33,408 bases of DNA from Candidatus Pacearchaeota archaeon (GTDB lineage: Archaea; Nanobdellota; Nanobdellia; Pacearchaeales; GW2011-AR1). Each line of letters begins with the position of its first letter. The stretch's first letter is position 1. A program made the position numbers and the translations under genes. The notes beneath the pieces were generated by a model, which did not search any database, was not told the origin of the DNA, and worked only from the letters and a program-made list of their open reading frames with translations. Shown here one piece after another: positions 18,394-27,136 of the stretch. The DNA is taken from NCBI GenBank assembly GCA_018303885.1, contig JAGVXG010000010.1:1-33408 (forward strand), given 5' to 3'.

Positions 18394-19848
18394 TTAAGGA
18401 ACAGAAACATTTCCCAAAAATTCTTCAAGGTTTTTTTCTGGTTCCTCTTCCTGTGAAAGAGCTCTTGCAATGTCTTTAAGCCATTTTACCTTATCATGTT
18501 CCATGAACAAGCCGAGAGTTTCATTGCCCAAGCTGGCGTCATAAGAATGTTCAACCCAATAATTTCCAAGCTCATGCCTTATTGTTATAAAACCATTCTT
18601 TAACATGGCTTCTTTAGCTTCGACAGAAAAATTGCCGAATTCATTAGTTAAAACAGATCTTTCTTCCGGCGTAAGTTCTAATATTTCTAATGGCGGTATA
18701 AAAGTAACATTAGTTTCTGATTCTTCGGTTTGATTTGTTATACTAGATTTTTCTGTTTCAGGGATTATTTTTTCAGCAACGATTTCGCCTTCTTCTTGTG
18801 CAGTAGTTGTTAAAAACATTAGCTCTTGTCCTTGATCAACAATGCTAACTTTAAGATCTCCTTCTTCGAAAACAAGGTTTAATTTTGATAAGTCAATTGT
18901 TAATTCTTTTTTATCTGTTCCAAGGTAATCGCTTCCAAAGCCAGAATCGTCCTCAGAGTAACTTGTAGTTACAATTGCTTCGCCGCCTTCAATTTTTAAT
19001 TCGACGTCGTTGTCGTTTAATTGTTTTGAACCTGTTTTAACACTTCTTGGTTTAATTTCTGCTCTCTGTCCTTCTGATAATGTGTATTTGTACTCCTCGT
19101 CGGCTGAGACCTCACCTTGGACTTCATTTTCAAATTCAGCAACAGCATTTCCCGTCGCTGTAAACCCAAAGCTTCCAAAAATTCTTGCAATTGCGTTTCC
19201 TGTTATCGGTGCTGGAGTGTTTTCTATAGGTTCTGTGCTGGTTTCAGTGCTAGTTTCTTCTTGTGTTGTTTTTTGAGTTTGCTCTTGCTGTTCAGGGGTT
19301 TCTTGTGTTGATTCTTGTAGCTGTCCTGATGATTCCTCTGGCAAATTTTGTTCAGAAAGCACGCTTAATGTAAAATAAACATTAGGGTATGTCTTTTTTT
19401 TGCCTGGAATGCCATATCCCTCTCCAGAACCTGAAACCTGAGTTCCAGCCACATAAAAATTCCCTGAAGTTTTTTCATCAGGAATCAAATCCATTAAGTC
19501 ATACTGAAAGGTTTTTCCATTGTTTTCTAAAACAAGTTTAGACGACGCAGGAATCAGCTCGCCTTCTTGCAAAGACAATCTAAGTTTTCCTTCAAGAGGC
19601 TGATTTTTCTGGTAATTTGCATTCAAATCAAGAATAGCATTTCCAGTAATACCCTTATCTGAAAATCCTAAAAAATAAATAAAAATCGCTAATAACAAAA
19701 CACCAAAGGCTAAAAGAAAAAACTTCTTGTAGTCAATTTTTCTTGAGCCATGATATTCAGAAACGACTTTTCCGTCAATTCTCTTGCTGTGATAAATGTA
19801 AGGTCCATAAGTCTTCCCGTCTTTTTTTATGAATTTTTCATAAGCCAT
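18394..19848 (-). CDS. Single-pass membrane surface protein with Gln/Thr/Glu-rich linker and TGNA motifs
   Basis: Cytoplasmic KDGKTYGPYIYHSKRIDGKVVSEYHG, TM KKFFLLAFGVLLLAIFIYFLGF, low-complexity linker, repeated ITGNAIL/ITGNAIA/ATGNAVA. Confidence 0.75.
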   Translation of the reverse strand: MAYEKFIKKDGKTYGPYIYHSKRIDGKVVSEYHGSRKIDYKKFFLLAFGVLLLAIFIYFLGFSDKGITGNAILDLNANYQKNQPLEGKLRLSLQEGELIPASSKLVLENNGKTFQYDLMDLIPDEKTSGNFYVAGTQVSGSGEGYGIPGKKKTYPNVYFTLSVLSEQNLPEESSGQLQESTQETPEQQEQTQKTTQEETSTETSTEPIENTPAPITGNAIARIFGSFGFTATGNAVAEFENEVQGEVSADEEYKYTLSEGQRAEIKPRSVKTGSKQLNDNDVELKIEGGEAIVTTSYSEDDSGFGSDYLGTDKKELTIDLSKLNLVFEEGDLKVSIVDQGQELMFLTTTAQEEGEIVAEKIIPETEKSSITNQTEESETNVTFIPPLEILELTPEERSVLTNEFGNFSVEAKEAMLKNGFITIRHELGNYWVEHSYDASLGNETLGLFMEHDKVKWLKDIARALSQEEEPEKNLEEFLGNVSVP

Positions 19849-19854
19849 TTTTAA

Positions 19855-20850
19855 TTAATCCCCGCAAGTAGAAGACGCCCATATTTCATATGTGTCTCCT
19901 GAAACAATAGATGATGGCAACTCAAGTCTTATATAACTTTTATTGTATGCTGGATCAGATAGGTATTCTGCATAAGAAATTTGTAAGCAACGTGCCTCTC
20001 CGCCGGTACCGCTAAAGTTTGCATATTTTCCTATGAAGGTCACGACTTGACTCGAATCTTTAGGAAGATCGTCGCTGTCAAAATATTTAGCTGCGCCAAA
20101 AGGCCATATTGATTCTATTAATCCAGAACTTAAACTCGGCTCAGAAACACACCCTCCAGAACCATCTCCTGTAAATCCTGTTGGACATGTACAGCTTGCA
20201 AGGCACTTCAAACCGCCGTCGCATTCAACCCCTACATCTTCTGCACCAGGTGTCCATGTTCCATTACAGGAAACTGGAATTGCAGAGCAATCCTGAGAAC
20301 AGCTTTGTGTTGTTTCTCCTGATTCGCAAACTCCATTTCCACAAACAGCCCCTGTTCCGCCGCCAGGCCCGCCGCCCATAACACCGGATGAAGAACTTAT
20401 TTCTGCCGTGTCTGTAATTCCTAAAATAACATCTGTTCCAGAATTTAAATAAACAGGTGATACTGAGACAAGCTCAACATTATCTATTCCTCCGACTTCA
20501 GAAGAATTAAATGTAAATGTTTTTTCTTCGAGTTCTTTTAAAGCAATGTTTCTTTTCACGCTTGAACTAGAAGTTCCGTTATGAAATATAAAATAAACAC
20601 CAGACAAGCTCCCTGCTCCTGCGCTTCTTCTCACAGCAACTTTAACTTCACTGCCATCGATATAAGCATTGCTAATGCCTAGATTCAAAGAAAACTTATC
20701 AAATGAAATTTCGGTTGCGGCATTTCCTATCAGGTTTTTCACAACAACCCAAATAATTCCGATAGCCACCAAAGACAAAAGAATAATTAGTAAAGTTGTA
20801 ACAACAGTAGAAAGTCCCTTAGTTCCTATTTTATCTCCTCTTTCACCCAT
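19855..20850 (-). CDS. Archaeal type IV pilin-like secreted protein with Cys-rich C-terminal region
   Basis: GTKGLSTVVTTLLIILLSLVAIGIIWVVVKNLI (class III signal-peptide-like) and CGNGVCESGETTQSCSQDC. ORF extends to 20889; ATG 20850 preferred because minus-strand TATA-like TTTATAAATAA lies 20-30 nt upstream of it. Confidence 0.75.
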   Translation of the reverse strand: MGERGDKIGTKGLSTVVTTLLIILLSLVAIGIIWVVVKNLIGNAATEISFDKFSLNLGISNAYIDGSEVKVAVRRSAGAGSLSGVYFIFHNGTSSSSVKRNIALKELEEKTFTFNSSEVGGIDNVELVSVSPVYLNSGTDVILGITDTAEISSSSGVMGGGPGGGTGAVCGNGVCESGETTQSCSQDCSAIPVSCNGTWTPGAEDVGVECDGGLKCLASCTCPTGFTGDGSGGCVSEPSLSSGLIESIWPFGAAKYFDSDDLPKDSSQVVTFIGKYANFSGTGGEARCLQISYAEYLSDPAYNKSYIRLELPSSIVSGDTYEIWASSTCGD

Positions 20851-21078
20851 AGAAAAAAATAAGTCTATGTTATTTATAAAATTACGCATCGTAGTTTTAT
20901 GGTTTTTTAATATAATATTTAGTTTAATGATTGTTAAATAAAATTTAAGGCAATGTTCTTTTGAAGTAAATACTGTCGGAATTGATATAACTGCTGTGAA
21001 ATGGCCGAATAAATTATAAGAAAATTTTAAATTAAACTGCTAAACAATCTAGATTAATCTAATTAAATCCTTAAAAAA

Positions 21079-21354
21079 TCAGACAACCGGCTGTTCAACT
21101 TGCGTAGGCGGGGTATATGGAACTAAAATAAGCGTCTGATTACCTAAAGGCAACTGAACAAATCCGTTTTGTTGCAGTTGTGAAAGAATATCTGCAACAC
21201 AAAATTGAACCCCTTGTATTTGTCCTTGGGTTGTATATCCTGTAATATACCCTGAAACTTTTGGTTTTAGAACAAAAGCATATAAAAGTATGCCTGCAAG
21301 AATCACTACGATCAAAACCAAGAAAACAATCACCACTTTTGTTCTATTCGCCAT
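21079..21354 (-). CDS. Small single-pass membrane protein
   Basis: 91 aa; RTKVVIVFLVLIVVILAGILLYAFVLKPKVSGYITGYTTQ. Confidence 0.65.
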   Translation of the reverse strand: MANRTKVVIVFLVLIVVILAGILLYAFVLKPKVSGYITGYTTQGQIQGVQFCVADILSQLQQNGFVQLPLGNQTLILVPYTPPTQVEQPVV

Positions 21355-21563
21355 AATGAAAGATTGAGCTTTGTTTTGTTTATAAACTTTTTGTCAGTCT
21401 AGTATAATTCATTGGTTATGTGTAATATAATAATTGCTTTAAAACTAAGAGGCTACCAAAACTACTAATTTTTATCTTTAAAAATACAGTTATTAATTTT
21501 AAACTTTCAACATTATTTCTAGGTTAGAATTTTATATTTCCAGTCAATTTAACAAATGCAAAA

Positions 21564-22322
21564 TTAATCACTAGTCGTAATTTCAACCATTGTTATTACG
21601 TCTTTCCAAACAACATCGCCTTCTGCCTTGGCGTATACAGAAATAACATCTCCTGCGTTAAATTGAACAGTATTTTTCGACTGAACATCGTAGTCTTTCT
21701 TTATTCCAGAAACGCCTGCATCAAGCGTATTTCCAAAGCTTATTTGTTCTCCATTCTTGTAGACGATAATTTCAATGTTTCCTAAACCTTCTGAAACTTC
21801 TAGATTTGTTGAAACTGCTGTGATTGAACCATCACGAGGCATCACATATCCTTTTTCAAGACTCGTTGCCACGCCTGTTGCTGTTTCCAAGAATCCTGAA
21901 CTCATTTCTCCACTGTGTCCAAATGCCAAAAAGTTTCTCTTGTCCTGTGCAATAATCAAGTCTCCTTGGCTCTTAAGTTGTTCAACAGAATAAGCCACAA
22001 CATAAATCTTCTCTGGCTGTTGTTTTTCATTGTTGTAATCAACTTCGTAAACTCCAAGATTATGGTCTCCAACGTTTTCTATGTTGACTTCTTTTGGCAA
22101 CGCGTCAAAGTCAACGCTTTCAATTTTGTTTATATCTTGAGCATCAATGCCTCTTTTAGAAACAAAATCCTGAATAAAACCAGAAACTTCGGGCTCAACA
22201 TCAGTGCCAACTGCATTATCGACTGCAGCAGAAACTTCAGGGCTTACAGATATCTCCTCTGCTGCTGCAAAAATCCCAAATAATAAGATTGCAAAAACTA
22301 GAACAAAAAATATCTTTTTCAT
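21564..22322 (-). CDS. Secreted protein with C-terminal jelly-roll/fibre-like region
   Basis: Signal MKKIFFVLVFAILLFGIFAAAEE; C-terminal MPRDGSITAVSTNLEVSEGLGNIEIIVYKNGEQISFGNTLDAG...QFNAGDVISVYAKAEGDVVWKDVITMVEI. Confidence 0.7.
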   Translation of the reverse strand: MKKIFFVLVFAILLFGIFAAAEEISVSPEVSAAVDNAVGTDVEPEVSGFIQDFVSKRGIDAQDINKIESVDFDALPKEVNIENVGDHNLGVYEVDYNNEKQQPEKIYVVAYSVEQLKSQGDLIIAQDKRNFLAFGHSGEMSSGFLETATGVATSLEKGYVMPRDGSITAVSTNLEVSEGLGNIEIIVYKNGEQISFGNTLDAGVSGIKKDYDVQSKNTVQFNAGDVISVYAKAEGDVVWKDVITMVEITTSD

Positions 22323-22447
22323 TTGGATTTTTCCTGAATACGAATGAATGAAAATCTTTGATTTGCTTTCATAAGCCTCTTTTATTTAAACAATATGATA
22401 AATTAGAGAGTATTGTATTTAAATATTTCTTATAGTGTTTCTTTAAG

Positions 22448-24796
22448 TTAATTATATTCAATTCCGCCGCCTACTTTTCTATTAGTAGATAGATTTCCAG
22501 TTGTTCCGGTTTCTGAGACGGGGGTAAGTTTTCTAGTATTCGGATAAAAAATTTCGGCTCGAGGATATTTTTCTCTTATTGTTTCAATAACATCACTAGC
22601 TTTTTCTTCTGATGTTGCCCTTAGAACCAGGGAGTAATCAGATAAGAATGATAATGTGTAAGGATGGAGCGTTTCTTCAGACCTATCTGTTCTCCTATAA
22701 TCTATATTAACCCCTTCTCGAAAAAATCTTCTTCTGAGTAATTTTTTCTTTACTCCTAAATGCTCTTTCATTTCTTCGTCTATTTGACGAGTAATAGGCC
22801 CAGTAGGAATATCTTTTATTTCTATCCTAGCATACTCCCTCATCTCCTGCTTCGGCATCTCGCTCGGCAAACCCGCTTCGAGGCGTTTTCTTCTCAATGC
22901 ACGGTTTGTGAGATATTTTTGTAATCCCTTGCGTAATCCCCATGCTAAAGGTAGAGAAGAGAATTGTAAAGCAAATGCTTCAGGAACAGAATAAGAACCT
23001 AAAACATACCCAGCAGTGCTTAATCCAAGAGCCCCTAATCCCGAGCCCAAAGCTACTTTATTTGTGACGGCATCAATCTTCTTCTCTTCTTCCCAACTCA
23101 ACTCAACATCTTCACCTCGAGTTTCCAAACCTTGCGCAACACGAGCTTGGTAAATCCACGTATCCATTTCACGCGCTCTTTTGATAAGTTTTCTTTTTGC
23201 GACGTATTGGCCGATTTTTGAGCCGGTAATTGCACCTAAAGCCAAACTCCCAAAAAAGTCTACTACTCCAACTATTACTGCATATTTTTGAGGCATAGGT
23301 ACAACTCCTAAATATTTAAGAAAAGGAATAGTGGCGAAGGCGCCTCCATAACCTCCGATAATGCCAGCAACAGCGCCTATGTTAACAAAATCATCTTCAC
23401 CAACCCCCAAAACATCGCAAATATCTTTTCGTCTTTGAAGATGTGCGTGTTTTGCTTCTTGATAAGCTTCTCTATTATATGATGGTAAAAGTGGACTTTC
23501 TCGAACACTTTTTCTAAAATCCATTTTTCTTGGTTTTTTCTCTCTCGCCAAACTTTCTAAACTTTTTCCTTGAACAGCATCTTGTAAAATTGAATGTTCT
23601 GTTTGTGCTGCGTGTTGGAGATAGGCGAGAGGAAATTCTGGATTAGTTGCTAGAGTTTGTATGTGTCTTGCTGTTTCGTAAACATCAGATTTCTTAACAA
23701 AAGAGTTTCCATCAATTATGACCAAAGCATCATTTTCTTCAACTTTAATCGGCAAATTTGAATTTTCTTGTCTTTTTATTTCTGGTTTTGGTTGCTCCTG
23801 AACTCTCGCTTCAACTCTTGGAGCTAAACTTCTATGCCCTAAAATAGCTTCAAGTTCTTCGCGTGTTTGTGGCGCGCGTTCAATGTTGTAACCTAAGTCT
23901 CTAGCGATTTCTATAAGGCTTCCATATCTCTCGTCAATTTTCAAATTTGTTCCTTTTCTTATTGCAGTGATTAATTTTTCTGGTACATTTGGAGCTGTTA
24001 CTCTGCTCAAATCCTTTTTTCCAAAATTTTCAAGCATTATGCACTCTTCCAGTGTTCTAAATAATCCATACCAATCAGTAGTTGAGTTTACTTCTCCCCA
24101 TTGTTGTTCTGGAGGTCTATAGCCTAAACTTCCAAGAACGCTTCCAGACATTGTAGCATCGCCGACTTTACTCTCAGTCAAATCAACCAATTTGAATGGG
24201 TATGGAGAATCTCCATTTACATCCATTATATTTGCAGGTTTTATGTCACGATGATGAACTGGTTGGCTTCTTGAAGTGTGCATATATTCAATAACGCCTC
24301 CTAAGCCAAATAATAATTTTAGCAAATCTTCTTGACTGGGGGAATATTTTTTCTTGATGTGCTCTGAAATCGGTTCGCCGTCTACAAATTCCATAACAAC
24401 ATGGGGAACCATTATTCCTTTTCCATTATTTTCCCAATAATATCCAAGAACCTGAACTAACCCAGAATGGTGCAACATAGAATAGGTTCCAACAAGGCTT
24501 TCAAGCTCTTTCTCTGGAGACCTTGATCCTTGCATATCATCGGGATTGAAGCTTCCTGTTAACTCTTTTATTGCAACATTTCTTCCTGTTTTTGAATCAG
24601 CTGCCTTGTAAATCCACGAATTTTTATTTGGGTTTCCTCTTCTATGAACTTTTAATTCTGGAAATCTCTCACGCCAGTTTGTAATTCTTCCTTCATACTG
24701 TGATGTAATTGCTTCTAAATCTGCTTGCGTTGCTGGTTGGACTAAAGGACTTTGTGTAGCTTCAACAACAGGCCCGCCATCATCATAATCTGTCAT
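22448..24796 (-). CDS. Ser/Thr protein kinase with multi-TM C-terminal half
   Basis: NVAIKEL, VHHRDIKPANIM, FKLVDLTESK, GSLGYRPPEQ kinase motifs; hydrophobic Gly/Ala-rich helices between the kinase domain and C-terminus. ATGA overlap with the upstream gene. Confidence 0.88.
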   Translation of the reverse strand: MTDYDDGGPVVEATQSPLVQPATQADLEAITSQYEGRITNWRERFPELKVHRRGNPNKNSWIYKAADSKTGRNVAIKELTGSFNPDDMQGSRSPEKELESLVGTYSMLHHSGLVQVLGYYWENNGKGIMVPHVVMEFVDGEPISEHIKKKYSPSQEDLLKLLFGLGGVIEYMHTSRSQPVHHRDIKPANIMDVNGDSPYPFKLVDLTESKVGDATMSGSVLGSLGYRPPEQQWGEVNSTTDWYGLFRTLEECIMLENFGKKDLSRVTAPNVPEKLITAIRKGTNLKIDERYGSLIEIARDLGYNIERAPQTREELEAILGHRSLAPRVEARVQEQPKPEIKRQENSNLPIKVEENDALVIIDGNSFVKKSDVYETARHIQTLATNPEFPLAYLQHAAQTEHSILQDAVQGKSLESLAREKKPRKMDFRKSVRESPLLPSYNREAYQEAKHAHLQRRKDICDVLGVGEDDFVNIGAVAGIIGGYGGAFATIPFLKYLGVVPMPQKYAVIVGVVDFFGSLALGAITGSKIGQYVAKRKLIKRAREMDTWIYQARVAQGLETRGEDVELSWEEEKKIDAVTNKVALGSGLGALGLSTAGYVLGSYSVPEAFALQFSSLPLAWGLRKGLQKYLTNRALRRKRLEAGLPSEMPKQEMREYARIEIKDIPTGPITRQIDEEMKEHLGVKKKLLRRRFFREGVNIDYRRTDRSEETLHPYTLSFLSDYSLVLRATSEEKASDVIETIREKYPRAEIFYPNTRKLTPVSETGTTGNLSTNRKVGGGIEYN

Positions 24797-26427
24797 TTTA
24801 TTTTATCCTCTAAATTTTTATAAAAATTTTTTTTTATTAACTCATTCTCATTAACATAACCTAATAATTTTTTAGAGGAATATTTTGGTAATTTGGGTTC
24901 GTTAATATAACCAGTATAAGATCCAAAACTGCCAGATGAACTAGTAGTCTCTTCAGCTTCACGCATTCTTCCGAAAAAAAGACTTACTCTTTTGTACCAT
25001 GGTCCGCTTCCGCGAATATTTATGAGTCCATATTGATTAACATTTCCTCTTCCAGCATAATTAATTAGTCCGATTTGCGTTCCTACTTTTCTTTCTAAAC
25101 TATCTGACCTACTTTTACCAATTTCTCCAGTAATATTTAAAATCCCCCCACTTTGATGTTCGCCAATTTTTCTAGCAATATTTATTAAATTAGTCCCTCC
25201 TTGTCCTTTTCCAACTTCTCCCGCAATATTTGCCAACATACCAAGCGCTACCTGATCTCTTCCAACTTCTCTGGCAATATTTAATCCTGAGAATAATCCG
25301 CGCTGGTCTCCCCCAACTTCTCTGGCAATATTCGCTAATGTAAAAACTCCAATCTGATACCCTCCAACTTCTCTGGCAATATTTGGAATTAAGATACGCA
25401 CTCGTTCTTCGCCTAGTTTGTAAATGGATTTAGCTTTTGCGGCAATTTGAGGATATTGATCTGCTCTTTTTTCAGGTGGAATTGGGAGGTTTCTTATAGC
25501 GGCATCAAAAGCATCATAAAATTCTAAAACATTTCTGTAACGATTTTCTGGTTTTTCTTGTGTTGCTTTTTGGAGAACTTTTACAACGCCTTTTGGAACA
25601 TTCAAAGTTTCAAAATCTTTTTCACTTGGAATTCCATCTGAAGCTTCAAATAAGTCTTTTCCAAGAAGCATGAATTGCGCGACTTTTCCTAAACTGTATA
25701 TATCTGCTCTTACATCTGATTCTTCTCCTTCACTAACCTCTGGAGCTGTGAAATATTTTGTATACATCTGTGTTCTAATCAAAGTTCTTCCAGTTGAGGG
25801 GTTTGAAGAAGAAGCCCAATCAATTAAAATTGGAGTTCCATTAACTAATATGTTCCCCGGATTAATGTCTTTATGAGTAATTGGCTTAGCACCATTTTTA
25901 GTGTGTGCATATTCAAGAGGTTCTCTAAGTCCTCCAACTACTTCCCATGTTTTTTCTAATGAAGGCGTATAAGTTGGATCTGCAACTTCTTCTTCTAACT
26001 TCTTTCCAGGAAAAGATTCAAAAACTGCAACAGGTGATTTTATGAAAGAGCCAGTTGTTCCACATTCTAGTAAAATAGGCAATCCAGAGACACCATCTGC
26101 ATTTGCTCTTTTTAAAAAACCAATTTCTCTTCCAGCTCTTTTCTCTTCATGAAAAATAGCTTCCCAACTTCCTGTTTCCTTTGCAGAATAAACTTTAACA
26201 ACAGCATCAAGTCCATCTTCTCTTCTTTTAGCTCTGAAAACTCCTCCTTGTCCTCCGTTTTCAGTATTAGCAAGCTGTTCTCCTAATTCATACTTTGCTA
26301 GAATATCTCCTTCAGTATATTCGATGTTTCTGTTTTGTGATGGCGCGGTTAAAGCTTTTTGCCGAGCTAACATTTCGTCCATTTTTTGGCTAGCTTCAAT
26401 ATCTGCTCTTGTAACTCCATTTCCCAT
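24793..26427 (-). CDS. Ser/Thr protein kinase with C-terminal tandem ~17-aa repeats
   Basis: AVVKVYS, ITHKDINPGNILVNGTPILIDWA, YFTAPEVSEGEESDVRADIYSLG; then NIAREVGGYQIGVFTLA/NIAREVGGDQRGLFSGL/NIAREVGRDQVALGMLA repeats. Confidence 0.88.
   Translation of the reverse strand: MGNGVTRADIEASQKMDEMLARQKALTAPSQNRNIEYTEGDILAKYELGEQLANTENGGQGGVFRAKRREDGLDAVVKVYSAKETGSWEAIFHEEKRAGREIGFLKRANADGVSGLPILLECGTTGSFIKSPVAVFESFPGKKLEEEVADPTYTPSLEKTWEVVGGLREPLEYAHTKNGAKPITHKDINPGNILVNGTPILIDWASSSNPSTGRTLIRTQMYTKYFTAPEVSEGEESDVRADIYSLGKVAQFMLLGKDLFEASDGIPSEKDFETLNVPKGVVKVLQKATQEKPENRYRNVLEFYDAFDAAIRNLPIPPEKRADQYPQIAAKAKSIYKLGEERVRILIPNIAREVGGYQIGVFTLANIAREVGGDQRGLFSGLNIAREVGRDQVALGMLANIAGEVGKGQGGTNLINIARKIGEHQSGGILNITGEIGKSRSDSLERKVGTQIGLINYAGRGNVNQYGLINIRGSGPWYKRVSLFFGRMREAEETTSSSGSFGSYTGYINEPKLPKYSSKKLLGYVNENELIKKNFYKNLEDKIK
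25010..25386 (-). repeat. Tandem 51-nt (17-aa) coding repeats in the kinase gene
   Basis: 'ccaacttctc...gcaatatt' at 25211, 25262, 25313 and 25364, exactly 51 nt apart, with degenerate units on the low-coordinate side. Confidence 0.9.
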
Positions 26428-26428
26428 T

Positions 26429-26581
26429 TTATTTTCCCTCCTCCCCTTCTTTTTCCTTCAAAATCTTATTCAAGCTGAATTCAACAGCATGAGATTTATT
26501 TCTAAATATACCTGTTGCTATGATTTCATCTATAAGTTTTAATGTTTTCTCTTCAACTGTAACGGATATTTTTTGTTTCAT
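26429..26581 (-). CDS. Ribbon-helix-helix (CopG/Arc) transcriptional regulator, 50 aa
   Basis: Hand-translated minus strand: MKQKISVTVEEKTLKLIDEIIATGIFRNKSHAVEFSLNKILKEKEGEEGK*. Classic RHH pattern; absent from the ORF track (below its length cutoff); GGAGGG lies just before the downstream kinase start. Confidence 0.85.
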   Translation of the reverse strand: MKQKISVTVEEKTLKLIDEIIATGIFRNKSHAVEFSLNKILKEKEGEEGK

Positions 26582-26582
26582 T

Positions 26583-27014
26583 TTATGGTTTTAGTCCCGT
26601 AAGGGCATAGATTTCTGCTTGTGGCTCATTGTGAAAAAAATATGCTAAATGCCCTTTATTTTCAATATGCCCATCTGCAATATGATATAGTTCATGTTTT
26701 AGTGAATGTTCGCTTGCTCCTAAATTGGATAAAACTATTTCATACTCCCCTTCTTTAATTTTTCTAGCATAAGCAGTAGGAGAACTATCTTTGTCTGTGA
26801 TTAATCTCGCAGTAATTACTATATTTTTTCCTATTTTATCTTTTAATTTTTCTCTTTCTTCAGAAAGTTTTAATTCAAGTTGAGACTGATTTTCTATTTT
26901 TGGAGACCTAGAAAAAGCAACACTCTGGACACCTGATAATAAAGCGATGTATGCGGAGCCGGCTAATGCGATTGCGAACATTGCCTTTCCAAGATGTCTT
27001 AAAGCTTTTTTCAT
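26583..27014 (-). CDS. Membrane-anchored HExxH metallopeptidase, ImmA/IrrE-like
   Basis: N-terminal hydrophobic segment AMFAIALAGSAYIALLSGV; SLKHELYHIADGH (HExxH) and NEPQAEIYAL (downstream Glu, ImmA/IrrE-like spacing). Confidence 0.65.
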   Translation of the reverse strand: MKKALRHLGKAMFAIALAGSAYIALLSGVQSVAFSRSPKIENQSQLELKLSEEREKLKDKIGKNIVITARLITDKDSSPTAYARKIKEGEYEIVLSNLGASEHSLKHELYHIADGHIENKGHLAYFFHNEPQAEIYALTGLKP

Positions 27015-27136
27015 TTTATCCTACTTTATAGTATTTTATTGCATATTACCGGCTTTATAAATATTTCCGTGCGTTGTAATTTTAAAAAGGTAACAAGATT
27101 AATATAATAAAGGAATTTAAATAATTAATTACTTAT

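Noticed and set aside
25010-25386. Regularly spaced 51-nt repeats resembling a CRISPR array
   Set aside because: They lie in frame inside the kinase ORF, have no constant-repeat/variable-spacer structure, and encode a repeat protein.
22448-26427. Both kinases being pseudokinases
   Set aside because: Catalytic Asp, Asn, metal-binding Asp and beta-3 Lys are present despite altered DFG motifs.
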